Source: Halomonas sp. ALS9
Lineage (GTDB): Bacteria > Pseudomonadota > Gammaproteobacteria > Pseudomonadales > Halomonadaceae
Reading direction: 5' to 3'
Length of the DNA: 64,000 bases
Assembly (NCBI RefSeq): GCF_001651035.1
Contig: NZ_LXRG01000087.1
Location: forward strand, 1 to 64,000
The notes beneath the pieces were generated by a model. It had not been told where the DNA came from and made no database searches. It was given only the letters and a program-made list of their open reading frames with translations. Both the position numbers and the translations under genes were made by a program. This document shows positions 55,594 to 64,000 of this stretch, piece after piece (position 1 is the first letter of the stretch; the number at the start of each line of letters is the position of its first letter).

Positions 55594-58047
55594 TCATACC
55601 TTCCGCTTGGTGTGCGCAGTGGCAGGTGCCGTTAGAGGGTCTTCTGGCCAGGGGTGTTTGGGATAGCGACCGCGCATCTCTTTGCGCACTTCAGGGTAGC
55701 CATTTTGCCAAAAGCTAACTAAATCCTGTGTAACTTGCAGCGGCCGACGCGCAGGTGAAAGCAGATGAATCATCACAGCAACAGCGCCATTCACAACGGT
55801 AGGGGTTATCCGCCAGCCGAAAGCCTCCTGCAGTTTCAAGGCTAAAACAGGTGGGCGCTGAGACAGACACGGCAGGTAATCTAAGCCAACCTGCTTGCCG
55901 CTCGGCACCTCAAGCGTTAGTGGCGCTAACTGCTCAAATTCACGTTGCGCCTCCCAGTGCAGTGAATTGAGCAGATAGCGCTCTAAGGGCAATTTCTCAA
56001 TTTGGCTCAGCCGACTGATCCCGATCAAGTAGGGAGCTAGCCAATGATCTAACGAGGCTAGCAATGCCTCCTCAGACCAGTCAGGCCACGCCTCTCCCTG
56101 ATACTCACGAAGCAGCGCCATTCGCCCACGCAACTGCTGTAGCTTTTCGCCAAATAACTTATCGCCGAAAAGCTTTTCAGGCTGCTGACGTAAGGCGCCC
56201 AATAGCGCCTCTTTTACCGCCTTTTCCGGCATATCCGCTAAAGGCCGTTTGGCAATGATGAGGCTACCATGCGCCTGTACCTCTTCACCGGCCAGACGCC
56301 CCTCTTCTTGCGACCACCTTACCCGCGGCTGCCATTGCTGAATACTGGGGTATAGCGAAAGCAGCGACGCGATTGACAGCGGCTCGCCTGCGGTAACACG
56401 TGCCTGCCCACCCGCCGTAATATTTAACGCCACGGCGACTAAATAGGGCTGATGCGCCAGCGTATCGTTCAACGGCAAAGTAGCGGTTTTGCCATTGGCA
56501 AGCCGAAAGTTGCCAGGGCTTACTTGCTGGCCAATGCGTTCTGGGTAAGCCAGTGCTAAGAGTGGCCCAAGCGGTTCTAGCGCGGCGTCACTAAGCGCTA
56601 CCCCTGCTCTTTTTGCTAGCCTAAGCGCTTCGCGCTGCCAACTGGGGAACCGCTTTGGCTGTCGAAGCCGCAGGGCTAACGCATCGTGCAGCGAGCGCTC
56701 ATTGCTGTCACGCTCCTCTAGCAGAGCCGCGACCCCGCAAGCCAAAGGCACAGCATTGAAGTTAGCCGCTCGCTCCAGCATCACGGCAATTCTCGGCTCA
56801 ACTGGCCAACGGGCACATCGGCTGCCCAAAGGGGTTAGCTTGTGGTGCTCGTCTAATACCCCCAGTTGCACCAGCAGTGCTTGGCCACTTCGCCAGGCGC
56901 CCTCCGGCGGCGGCGTTACCCAGCTTAGCGCTTGTGGCGCTGCGACGCCCCAGCACGCTAGCTCGAGCACTAGCGATGAGAGATCCGCCTGCTGGATTTC
57001 CGGTTCACCGTAAGGCGCCAAGGTCTGCTCCTGGGCCCAAAGCCGAAAACAGCGGCCCTCCCGCTGACGCCCTGCACGCCCCCGCCGCTGATCAGCGCTG
57101 GCGCGATTAATTCGCCGGGTCGTTAATCGGGTTAACCCGGTACGCGATTGAAAAAGCGGCACTCGCTCCAGGCCACCGTCAATCACCACATTTACGCCAT
57201 CAACGGTGATACTCGATTCGGTAATGGCGGTGGAAACAATAATGCGTTGTTTTGATGTATTCGCCGCCAAGGCGGCCTGCTGCTCAGCGATGCTCATTCT
57301 GCCGTGCAGCGGCCTAATCACCAGAGCGGGTAAGGCGCTATCCAATGCCTGTACTAGGCGATTTATCTCAGCCACACCGGGCAAAATCACTAATATATCC
57401 TGAGTATCAGGTATTGAAAGTGCTTCATTGAGCACTCTAAGTGCGTGGCTGACGCTCTCTTCGCCACTTAGTGAAGGACGATAGGCAGTTGTTACCGGAA
57501 ACTGGCGCCCATGGCACTCGATGACAGGCACTTCTTCACCCAGAACCCGCTTGAGCGCCTCAACATCCAAGGTTGCCGACATCACCAATAAGCGCAAATC
57601 GTCGCGGATACTGGTCTGCACGTCCAGCGCAAGCGCCAAACCCACGTCGGCTTCTAAACTACGCTCATGAAATTCATCAAAGATGATCCCGGCAACACCT
57701 TCTAGCAACGGGTCGTCTTGCAGCATTCGGGTGAGTACCCCCTGGGTCACTACCTCCAAGCGGGTTTGTGCACTAACACAGCTATCGCCACGCATGCGAT
57801 ACCCCACCGTTTGACCAACGTTCTCACCCAATTGCTGAGCCATAAACGTAGCAGCCAAACGCGCAGCGACGCGACGAGGCTCCAGCAGCAGTAATTTTTG
57901 CCCTTTAGCCCAATAGCTCGCTAATAAACTCAGCGGAACGCGGGTTGTCTTACCCGCCCCCGGCTGGGCAATCAGCATCAGGCGGTTATGGGAAGCTAAA
58001 ACATCTTTTAAGGGATCAAGATGCTGATCAATCGGGAGCACACTCAT
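55594..58047 (-). CDS. hrpB: ATP-dependent helicase HrpB
   Basis: From the ATG at 58047 the protein has 817 residues. It is a DExH helicase with Walker A QPGAGKTTRVP, DEFHER in motif II, SATLD in motif III and the QRRGRAGRQREGRCFRLW motif VI, then HA2-like and the HrpB C-terminal domain. AGGAG is 13 bases from the ATG, too far, so the precise start is uncertain. HrpB's cellular role is poorly known. It begins ten bases after the TetR gene, so they are probably cotranscribed. Confidence 0.92.
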   Translation of the reverse strand: MSVLPIDQHLDPLKDVLASHNRLMLIAQPGAGKTTRVPLSLLASYWAKGQKLLLLEPRRVAARLAATFMAQQLGENVGQTVGYRMRGDSCVSAQTRLEVVTQGVLTRMLQDDPLLEGVAGIIFDEFHERSLEADVGLALALDVQTSIRDDLRLLVMSATLDVEALKRVLGEEVPVIECHGRQFPVTTAYRPSLSGEESVSHALRVLNEALSIPDTQDILVILPGVAEINRLVQALDSALPALVIRPLHGRMSIAEQQAALAANTSKQRIIVSTAITESSITVDGVNVVIDGGLERVPLFQSRTGLTRLTTRRINRASADQRRGRAGRQREGRCFRLWAQEQTLAPYGEPEIQQADLSSLVLELACWGVAAPQALSWVTPPPEGAWRSGQALLVQLGVLDEHHKLTPLGSRCARWPVEPRIAVMLERAANFNAVPLACGVAALLEERDSNERSLHDALALRLRQPKRFPSWQREALRLAKRAGVALSDAALEPLGPLLALAYPERIGQQVSPGNFRLANGKTATLPLNDTLAHQPYLVAVALNITAGGQARVTAGEPLSIASLLSLYPSIQQWQPRVRWSQEEGRLAGEEVQAHGSLIIAKRPLADMPEKAVKEALLGALRQQPEKLFGDKLFGEKLQQLRGRMALLREYQGEAWPDWSEEALLASLDHWLAPYLIGISRLSQIEKLPLERYLLNSLHWEAQREFEQLAPLTLEVPSGKQVGLDYLPCLSQRPPVLALKLQEAFGWRITPTVVNGAVAVMIHLLSPARRPLQVTQDLVSFWQNGYPEVRKEMRGRYPKHPWPEDPLTAPATAHTKRKV

Positions 58048-58057
58048 TCGCGTTTCA

Positions 58058-58717
58058 CTACTCCTGCGGGTGTGCTTTAACAGCTGGCTGCGGTATGCCA
58101 CAGCCTTTTAAAATGACGTGCTCTAAAAACGTCGATATCGACTCAAGGTCATCGTCGTTCAGCGCATCTCTTCCTAGAATACCGGACACTTGGGCACTAT
58201 ATTCAGTGTAGTGCTGGGTAGCAGACCAAATCAGGAAAATCAGCCAGCGTGGATCGACAGCATCCATTTTTCCCTGTGCCGACCACTGGCGAATAATTGC
58301 CGCCCGCGAGGCAACCCAGTCACGTAGCTCGCCCGCCAGATAATCACTTATGAAGGGGGCACCAGCTAAAATTTCCGCCGCAAAGAGTTTGGAACCTTCG
58401 GGATAGCGCTGGCCAAGCACCATTTTAGTGCGGATAAAGTCACTGAGCACCGTCGCAGGGTCGCTGTCAGGGGTAATGTCTTCAAGCACTTCATTCCAGC
58501 GACGCATCATGCGGTTAAGCAGCCGCACATAAAGCGCCTGCTTACTGCCCATGTAGTACAAAATATTGGCTTTAGGGAGACCGGCGCGATCAGCAATCAC
58601 TTGCAAGCTCGCCCCGCGGTAGCCGTGCTGAGAAAACACTTGCTCCGCGGCAAGCAGGATACTCGACTCGATTCTTTCCCGGCTAGGGCTTTCAGAAGTG
58701 GCAGATGCGGCGGTCAT
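58058..58717 (-). CDS. TetR-family regulator, RutR-like
   Basis: I use the ATG at 58717, nine bases after AAGGAA; a TTG lies two codons earlier. The 219-residue protein has an N-terminal helix-turn-helix (ASLQVIADRAGLPKANILYYMGSKQALY, about 40-66, in parts) and a C-terminal domain with FAAEILAGAPFISDYL and WLIFLIWSATQHYTEY, features of RutR. RutR responds to pyrimidines/purine-related ligands. It is divergent from xdhABC, with a TetR palindrome between, so it likely controls purine catabolism. Confidence 0.88.
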   Translation of the reverse strand: MTAASATSESPSRERIESSILLAAEQVFSQHGYRGASLQVIADRAGLPKANILYYMGSKQALYVRLLNRMMRRWNEVLEDITPDSDPATVLSDFIRTKMVLGQRYPEGSKLFAAEILAGAPFISDYLAGELRDWVASRAAIIRQWSAQGKMDAVDPRWLIFLIWSATQHYTEYSAQVSGILGRDALNDDDLESISTFLEHVILKGCGIPQPAVKAHPQE

Positions 58718-58913
58718 TAACAAGGTTCCTTGGTGATATGGCTAGGCGAGAAGCCTGTCTGACTTAACACTGTTTTACTGCGATGATCGGGCAAGCCGAA
58801 CAGGCTTCTAGCGAATTGCCCCAAAAATTGGCATTTCATACTAGCTCGCCCCACTCCTGTGCAGTGAGCAAATACTTGCAAGGTAGGGCGTTTTGTCCCA
58901 AGCTCAACGCATA

Positions 58914-58929
58914 TTGACCGATCGGTCAG
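58914..58929. promoter_or_regulatory. TetR-type operator TTGACCGATCGGTCAG between tetR and xdhA
   Basis: TGACCGATCGGTCA is a perfect 14-base palindrome. It closely follows the E. coli RutR consensus TTGACCAnnTGGTCAA, differing at the inner pair. It lies 38 bases before the xdhA start, upstream of a -10-like TATACAAT at 58943-58950, and in the leader of the divergent regulator gene. Confidence 0.8.
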
Positions 58930-58966
58930 CTCATTCCCGGTCTATACAATCACAGTGGAGTTCGGC

Positions 58967-60424
58967 ATGGCAACGATTGCGTTCCTGCTAAATGGTACCC
59001 CCCAGCGGTGTGACGTTTCACCCGACACTAGTATTTTAACCCTTTTGCGCGAGCATTTGGCCCAAACGGGTACCAAAGAGGGCTGCGCTTCTGGCGACTG
59101 TGGCGCCTGTACCGTGGCGATTGGCGAGTCAACGACTGGAACGCAACGTTATACCAGCGCTAACGCCTGCATTACGCCAGCCCACCAGTTACAGGGTAGG
59201 CACCTAGTGACCGTTGAAGGGTTATCAGAAAAGGGGCATTTGCACCCCGCCCAGGAAGCGATGATCGAATGCCATGGTAGCCAATGTGGTTTTTGTACGC
59301 CGGGTATTGTCATGTCGCTTTTCACTCTGCATAGCGACCTTACCCAGCGGCCTTCACCGCTAACACCCGAGCGGCTTGAAGCCGCGCTAGGCGGCAACTT
59401 GTGCCGCTGCACCGGCTATCGGCCGATTCGGGATGCAGCACTGAGCATGAATGCTATTCCTTACCAGCGCCCTCAATGGTTCGATGCAACACTGCCCGAC
59501 TCAGAAATCGATACGCAGCCTTCAGATTCGTCGCAAACGGTTGCCTTTTTTGCCCAACCGGCGTCGTTGGCTGAACTAGCGCAACTACGCCAATCATCCC
59601 CCCAGGCACGCTTGGTGGCGGGTGGCACCGACCTCTGGCTGGAGAGCACTCAGCGTTTGGCTCCCCTTGATCAATTGATTGACGTTTCTCGCGTTGCCGA
59701 GCTACTCACCATTGAAGAGGCTCAGTTGGAGAATCAAACCGGCTGGTGGATAGGCGCCGGGGTGACCTACACCCAACTTGAACCCCTGTTTGAAGCGCAC
59801 TTTCCAGCGTTTGCCCATCTACTGCACCGGCTGGGCTCCCAGCAGATTCGCAACCGGGGAACCCTAGGCGGCAATATTGCCAATGCTTCCCCTATTGGCG
59901 ATACGCCTCCCGTGCTGCTGGCCTTAGGTGCCCAGGTAGAGCTTGCCAGCGTAACCGGCAAGCGTCGCCTAGCGCTTGAGGATTTCTTTCTGGATTACAA
60001 AAAGACCGCGTTGGCAGCTGACGAAGTTATTTCCCGAATCTTTATTCCCCAGCTGGTTGATAGCAGCCAGCTAAGGGTCTGGAAGCTCTCCAAGCGTCGC
60101 GAGGATGATATCTCAGCGCTACTGGGTGCCTTTAGCTACCGCGTAGAGCAGAATGTTTTGCGTGATGTACGGATCGCCTTTGGCGGTATGGCCGCTACTC
60201 CCAGGCGCGCACTGGCTGCCGAAGCAGCGCTTGAGGGCAGCGCTATTACTCGCGAGGCGTTTCGCGCCGCTCAGCAAGCACTTGAAGATGATTTCCAACC
60301 TATGAGTGACGTGCGTGGCAGCCAACATTATCGCCAGCAAGCTGCCCAGAATCTCATTGAACGCCTCTACCTCTCTCTCTCAGCGACCGACCAAGAGGTG
60401 ATGCTCCATGCGTACGCTCACTAA
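58967..60424 (+). CDS. xdhA: xanthine dehydrogenase small subunit (FeS/FAD)
   Basis: I start at the ATG at 58967 behind GTGGAG. The 485-residue protein has the plant-type 2Fe-2S site CASGDCGACTV, the second cluster CGFCTPGIVMSLF with GNLCRCTGYRPI, and a FAD-binding domain from about 185 (LVAGGTDLWLE, then RNRGTLGGNIANASPIGD). It passes electrons from molybdenum to NAD+. It overlaps xdhB by 17 bases. Confidence 0.95.
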   Translation: MATIAFLLNGTPQRCDVSPDTSILTLLREHLAQTGTKEGCASGDCGACTVAIGESTTGTQRYTSANACITPAHQLQGRHLVTVEGLSEKGHLHPAQEAMIECHGSQCGFCTPGIVMSLFTLHSDLTQRPSPLTPERLEAALGGNLCRCTGYRPIRDAALSMNAIPYQRPQWFDATLPDSEIDTQPSDSSQTVAFFAQPASLAELAQLRQSSPQARLVAGGTDLWLESTQRLAPLDQLIDVSRVAELLTIEEAQLENQTGWWIGAGVTYTQLEPLFEAHFPAFAHLLHRLGSQQIRNRGTLGGNIANASPIGDTPPVLLALGAQVELASVTGKRRLALEDFFLDYKKTALAADEVISRIFIPQLVDSSQLRVWKLSKRREDDISALLGAFSYRVEQNVLRDVRIAFGGMAATPRRALAAEAALEGSAITREAFRAAQQALEDDFQPMSDVRGSQHYRQQAAQNLIERLYLSLSATDQEVMLHAYAH

Positions 60425-62831
60425 ACTGGACGGCGATAGCAGCCGTGCCCGCCGTGAACTGCACGACCAAATTCAAGGCGCTGGCCCCTTGGCGCGCCAT
60501 ACGGTCGACAGTACTGGACAACGTCAGGCAGGTAGCGCAAGTTTTCACGAGAGTGCCGAAAAACACGTTACCGGCAAGGCGGCTTATATTGACGACTTAG
60601 CCGTACCGGCCGATGCGCTGCATGTGGCGCTAGGCCTATCGCCTGTCGCCCACGGCACCTTAACGCAGCTTGATCTTAACAAGGTCAAAGAAGCGCCGGG
60701 GGTAGTCGATGTGATTACTTTTCATGAAGTGCCCGGCCATACCGATATCGGGCCGGTCTTTCCCGGTGATCCTATTTTTGTCGATCAGGAGATCAGCTAT
60801 GCAGGCCAGTGCCTGTTCGCCGTTGCGGCAACGTCGCTGCAGGTCGCTCGCCGTGCCGTCAAATTAGCCACTATCAGCATCGATGAGCAGCCTGCTAGTT
60901 TAGACCCGGTGGCCGCAACGGAGCGGGGAGAGTTTGTTCGCCCCACCCATGTGCAGACACGTGGTGATTGGCAGCAGGCGCTTGATCAAGCAGACCAGAT
61001 TATTGAAGGCGAACTGTTCGTCGGCGGGCAAGAACACTTCTACTTGGAAGGCCAGGCCTGTGTGGTTCACCCTACCGAGGATGAGGGTGTTATTGTCTAC
61101 ACCTCTAACCAGCACCCCAGCGAAACCCAAAAGTTGGTGGCGGAGGTACTCGATATACCTTTTCATGCGGTGACCGTCGAAGTACGTCGTATGGGCGGTG
61201 GCTTTGGTGGCAAGGAAACTCAGGCGTCTCCCTGGGCGTGTATTGCCGCGATTATTGCTCGCCGCACCGGCAAGACGGTTCGCCTGCGCTTACCTCGCAG
61301 CGACGATATGCACGCCACGGGGAAACGCCACCCCTTCCATAATCGCTATCGGCTCGCCATTGATGCTGAAGGCGTTATCCAGGGGGGAGAGATCACCGTG
61401 ATCGGCGACTGCGGCTACTCGCCAGATCTTTCTGACGCTATCGTTGATCGTGCGATGTTTCATGCCGACAACGCCTACTCTCTGGGAGACGCTCAGGTGG
61501 TAGGGCATCGGGCCAAAACCCACACCGCATCCAATACCGCCTTTCGGGGTTTCGGTGGCCCCCAGGGTATGATGATCATCGAAGCGGCCATGGATGACAT
61601 TGCCCGCCAGGTTGGCGAAGATCCGTTGACCGTTCGCAAGCGTAACTTCTACCGCGATGGCCGCGAGGTGACCCACTATGGCCAGCAGGTCGATCAGCGC
61701 CAACTCCTGCATACACTCGTTGAAACGCTAGAAAGCGACAGCGAATACTGGGTACGGCGCAAAGCGGTCAGTGACTTCAACGCCACTAGTCCGGTTATCA
61801 AGAGAGGCTTGGCACTAACCCCGGTAAAATTTGGTATTTCGTTTACCGCTCAACACCTTAACCAGGCAGGCGCCCTGCTGCATGTTTATACCGACGGCAG
61901 CGTGATGATTAATCACGGCGGTACCGAGATGGGCCAAGGGCTGCATACCAAGATTTGCCAGGTAGTGGCCAGGGAGCTGGGACTCGATTTAGACAAGGTG
62001 CGCATTACCGCTACGCGAACCGATAAAGTCCCAAACACCTCACCGACCGCCGCTTCCAGCGGTGCTGACTTAAACGGTATGGCAGCCCGGGATGCGGCCG
62101 GCAAACTACGTGAGCGTCTGTTCGATTTTGCCGCCGGGCACTATTCAGAGGGCTTGGATCGGGAAGGCATGCGCCTGGAAGACGGTATGCTGGTGGCCGG
62201 GTTTGGTGAAAGCGAACGCACTATCCCCTGGGGTGAATTAGTGCAAACGGCCTATCTCAATCGCGTATCACTGTCTGAAAAAGGCTTTTATGCCACACCG
62301 CTGATTCACTACGATCGCTCAATCGGCCAAGGCCGCCCTTTCTATTACTATGCGTTTGGCGCTGCAGTGGCTGAAGTGAGCGTGGACACCTTGAGCGGTG
62401 AGTATCAGGTCGATCGGGTCGATATCTTGCATGATGTGGGTGACTCGCTAAATCCCGCCATTGATATTGGCCAGGTAGAGGGTGGCTTTATTCAAGGGAT
62501 GGGCTGGTTAACCAGCGAAGAACTTAAGTGGAACGATAAAGGCGTTTTAGTCAGCGATGGCCCAGCAACCTATAAGATCCCCACTTTTGGTGATTTACCG
62601 CCGGTCTTCAATGTCGCCCTGCTAGAGGGGCACCCCAATTCCATGGCCAGCCTCTACCGCTCAAAAGCAGTAGGCGAGCCCCCTTTTATGCTGGGTATTT
62701 GTGTTTGGTCAGCGTTACGTGATGCCCTTTCGAGCCTTACCGATTACGCCATATCGCCTCACCTAGACACCCCGGCCACGCCGGAGCGGGTAATGTTGGC
62801 GGCCAATGCCATCAGGAAGAGAGTGCTGTGA
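60408..62831 (+). CDS. xdhB: xanthine dehydrogenase molybdopterin-binding subunit
   Basis: The 807-residue protein has the molybdenum-cofactor motifs RRMGGGFGGKETQA, TAFRGFGGPQGM, NTSPTAASSGADLNG and the catalytic glutamate in AVGEPPFMLG near 760. It hydroxylates hypoxanthine and xanthine to urate. The ATG lies inside the end of xdhA behind GAGGTG. The first 40 residues are a polar extension before HVTGKAAYIDD. Confidence 0.95.
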   Translation: MRTLTKLDGDSSRARRELHDQIQGAGPLARHTVDSTGQRQAGSASFHESAEKHVTGKAAYIDDLAVPADALHVALGLSPVAHGTLTQLDLNKVKEAPGVVDVITFHEVPGHTDIGPVFPGDPIFVDQEISYAGQCLFAVAATSLQVARRAVKLATISIDEQPASLDPVAATERGEFVRPTHVQTRGDWQQALDQADQIIEGELFVGGQEHFYLEGQACVVHPTEDEGVIVYTSNQHPSETQKLVAEVLDIPFHAVTVEVRRMGGGFGGKETQASPWACIAAIIARRTGKTVRLRLPRSDDMHATGKRHPFHNRYRLAIDAEGVIQGGEITVIGDCGYSPDLSDAIVDRAMFHADNAYSLGDAQVVGHRAKTHTASNTAFRGFGGPQGMMIIEAAMDDIARQVGEDPLTVRKRNFYRDGREVTHYGQQVDQRQLLHTLVETLESDSEYWVRRKAVSDFNATSPVIKRGLALTPVKFGISFTAQHLNQAGALLHVYTDGSVMINHGGTEMGQGLHTKICQVVARELGLDLDKVRITATRTDKVPNTSPTAASSGADLNGMAARDAAGKLRERLFDFAAGHYSEGLDREGMRLEDGMLVAGFGESERTIPWGELVQTAYLNRVSLSEKGFYATPLIHYDRSIGQGRPFYYYAFGAAVAEVSVDTLSGEYQVDRVDILHDVGDSLNPAIDIGQVEGGFIQGMGWLTSEELKWNDKGVLVSDGPATYKIPTFGDLPPVFNVALLEGHPNSMASLYRSKAVGEPPFMLGICVWSALRDALSSLTDYAISPHLDTPATPERVMLAANAIRKRVL

Positions 62832-63697
62832 GTGAACTTCAAGTACCGGAAACCTGGCATGCGGCACTGCATCGTTTACAGCGCGACGGCATTCCCCATG
62901 TATTAGCCACCCAGGTGACTAGCGCTGGCTCAACACCCCGCGAACCGGGTGCGCGTATGGTGATCACTGTCGATGGCATCTTCGATACCCTGGGAGGCGG
63001 TACCTTTGAATGGCAAACCATTTCCGCCGCGCGTTCCTGTTTGGCTGAACAACGCTATGGACTCAGCTTAGAAGCCTTCTCTTTGAGCGGGCGCAGCGGC
63101 CAGTGCTGCGGCGGCTTCGTGAATATCCTTTTGGAAGCCTTTCCCGGCGCTGCGGCTCACATCGCCCTCTTTGGTGCAGGTCATGTCGGTCAAGAGATCG
63201 TCAAACTGGGCGCCCCGCTCCCCTGGCAACTACATTGGTACGATAGCCGTAGTGATGTGTTTGCCGGGCATTACCAGCCGCGACTTCACTGTTATCCGCT
63301 TGGTGATGTCGAGAAATGCGTCGCCGACTTGCCTGCAGATACCCATGCGCTGGTATTAACGCACAACCATGATGAAGACTATGCGCTGATCCAAGCGTTG
63401 ATTCAGCGCGACGACATCATGTCGATTGGATTGATTGGTTCAGACAGCAAGTGGGCAAGCTTTTCAGGGCGGCTGAAACGCGACGGGTACTCTGACGCAC
63501 AAATGGCGCGGGTAAGAAGCCCCATTGGTCGCATCCACGCCACTAAGCTGAATAATAAAACGCCCTATGCGATTGCGCTAACGGTGGTGGCTGAGCTGCT
63601 TTGGCTAACGGACACGCCCACTTCTCAAGATAACCGCGGGCTGGATCCCCAGTCTCTGCGAACGCTATTGACCGATTCTCCGACGACCACGAGTTAA
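62828..63697 (+). CDS. xdhC: xanthine dehydrogenase accessory protein XdhC
   Basis: The 289-residue protein begins with GTG overlapping the xdhB stop by four bases. It has the XdhC N-terminal SAGSTPREPGARMVI, a SGQCCGGFVNI cysteine pair and a Rossmann domain beginning HIALFGAGHVGQEIV. XdhC binds sulfurated molybdenum cofactor and inserts it into XdhB. The gene is needed only with this enzyme, consistent with its place. Confidence 0.94.
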   Translation: MSELQVPETWHAALHRLQRDGIPHVLATQVTSAGSTPREPGARMVITVDGIFDTLGGGTFEWQTISAARSCLAEQRYGLSLEAFSLSGRSGQCCGGFVNILLEAFPGAAAHIALFGAGHVGQEIVKLGAPLPWQLHWYDSRSDVFAGHYQPRLHCYPLGDVEKCVADLPADTHALVLTHNHDEDYALIQALIQRDDIMSIGLIGSDSKWASFSGRLKRDGYSDAQMARVRSPIGRIHATKLNNKTPYAIALTVVAELLWLTDTPTSQDNRGLDPQSLRTLLTDSPTTTS

Positions 63698-63698
63698 T

Positions 63699-64000
63699 AT
63701 GACGACTTCTTCTACCGATACGTTTATTCGTGCCGAACTGATCAGTTTTGCCCGCGACCCTGGAGATGGCGATACGCCCCAACCGGGCAGTTTAGAGCAC
63801 TATGGTGATGGCTTACTCTGGTTGAAAGGCCAGCATATTCATGCCGTCGGCCACTTTCCTGAATTGGCGCCGTCGCTGCCCAAAGGCGCTGACGTTCTTG
63901 ATTACCGTGACAAACTGATTATGCCGGGGTTTATTGACACCCATGTGCACTACGTTCAATTGGATATCATGGCGTCTTATGGCCGCCAACTGCTTGATTG
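63699..64000 (+). CDS. guaD: guanine deaminase, N-terminal part (runs off the window)
   Basis: Starting with ATG one base after the xdhC stop, 100 residues are visible: TFIRAELISFARDPG, then DKLIMPGFIDTHVHYVQ, the amidohydrolase HxH zinc motif, in the form usual for guanine deaminase. It converts guanine to xanthine, feeding XdhAB. The remainder is beyond the window. Operon position with xdhABC supports the call. Confidence 0.88.
   Translation, partial: MTTSSTDTFIRAELISFARDPGDGDTPQPGSLEHYGDGLLWLKGQHIHAVGHFPELAPSLPKGADVLDYRDKLIMPGFIDTHVHYVQLDIMASYGRQLLD

Overview
The window looks like a chromosomal segment of a moderately halophilic gammaproteobacterium, most probably of the Halomonadaceae (Halomonas or a close relative). 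This is inference from gene content and order: a YehZYXW-type betaine/choline importer, acidic proteins, and the arrangements thrS-infC-rpmI-rplT-pheS-pheT-ihfA, tig-clpP-clpX-lon-hupB-ppiD and coxB-coxA-cox11-coxC-SURF1-ctaA-cyoE. Base composition looks even. I see no insertion sequence, prophage, CRISPR array, rRNA or tRNA.

Layout. 1-9.7 kb: an acyl-CoA catabolic module, made of etfB-etfA, a divergent pair of operons (acyl-CoA dehydrogenase, acyl-CoA ligase, thioesterase and unknown membrane protein to the left; 3-hydroxyacyl-CoA dehydrogenase, 3-oxoadipyl-CoA-type thiolase and IclR-family regulator to the right). Related 15-bp inverted repeats sit at the etf promoter region and three times in the divergent spacer. 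9.8-13.3 kb: an MCE/Mla-like lipid ABC transporter (STAS-permease, ATPase, MCE protein, lipoprotein). 13.3-18.7 kb: branched-chain 2-oxoacid dehydrogenase E1alpha-E1beta-E2 followed by a Hanks-type kinase-like protein. 18.9-22.8 kb: osmoprotectant ABC importer. 22.9-26 kb: glnS-cysS. 26.1-27.4 kb: ppiB and lpxH.

27.5-36.1 kb: protein quality control (tig, clpP, clpX, lon, hupB, ppiD). 36.3-38 kb: small genes (4-TM protein, MioC-like flavodoxin, DUF2788-like protein) and ihfA. 38-45 kb: the translation cluster pheT, pheS, rplT, rpmI, infC (AUC start) and thrS, whose leader carries a hairpin resembling a tRNA-Thr(GGU) anticodon arm. 45.1-46.8 kb: OmpA-type lipoprotein and a membrane-anchored DUF2489-like protein. 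46.9-55.1 kb: aa3/caa3-type cytochrome c oxidase with heme A synthesis and assembly genes, including a divergent SCO-like protein carrying a pentapeptide-coding minisatellite. 55.3-58.7 kb: small lipoprotein, hrpB and a RutR-like TetR regulator. 58.9-64 kb: xanthine dehydrogenase xdhABC and the start of guanine deaminase, i.e. purine catabolism, with a TetR-type palindrome in the divergent promoter region.

Most of the window is housekeeping. The parts that repay a second look are regulatory: the phased operator array at 5.85-5.95 kb, the thrS anticodon mimic, the intrinsic terminator ahead of pheS, the 13-bp repeats before lon and the overlapping head-to-head start codons at SURF1. Among proteins, the kinase behind the bkd operon and the unknown transporter in the beta-oxidation operon stand out.
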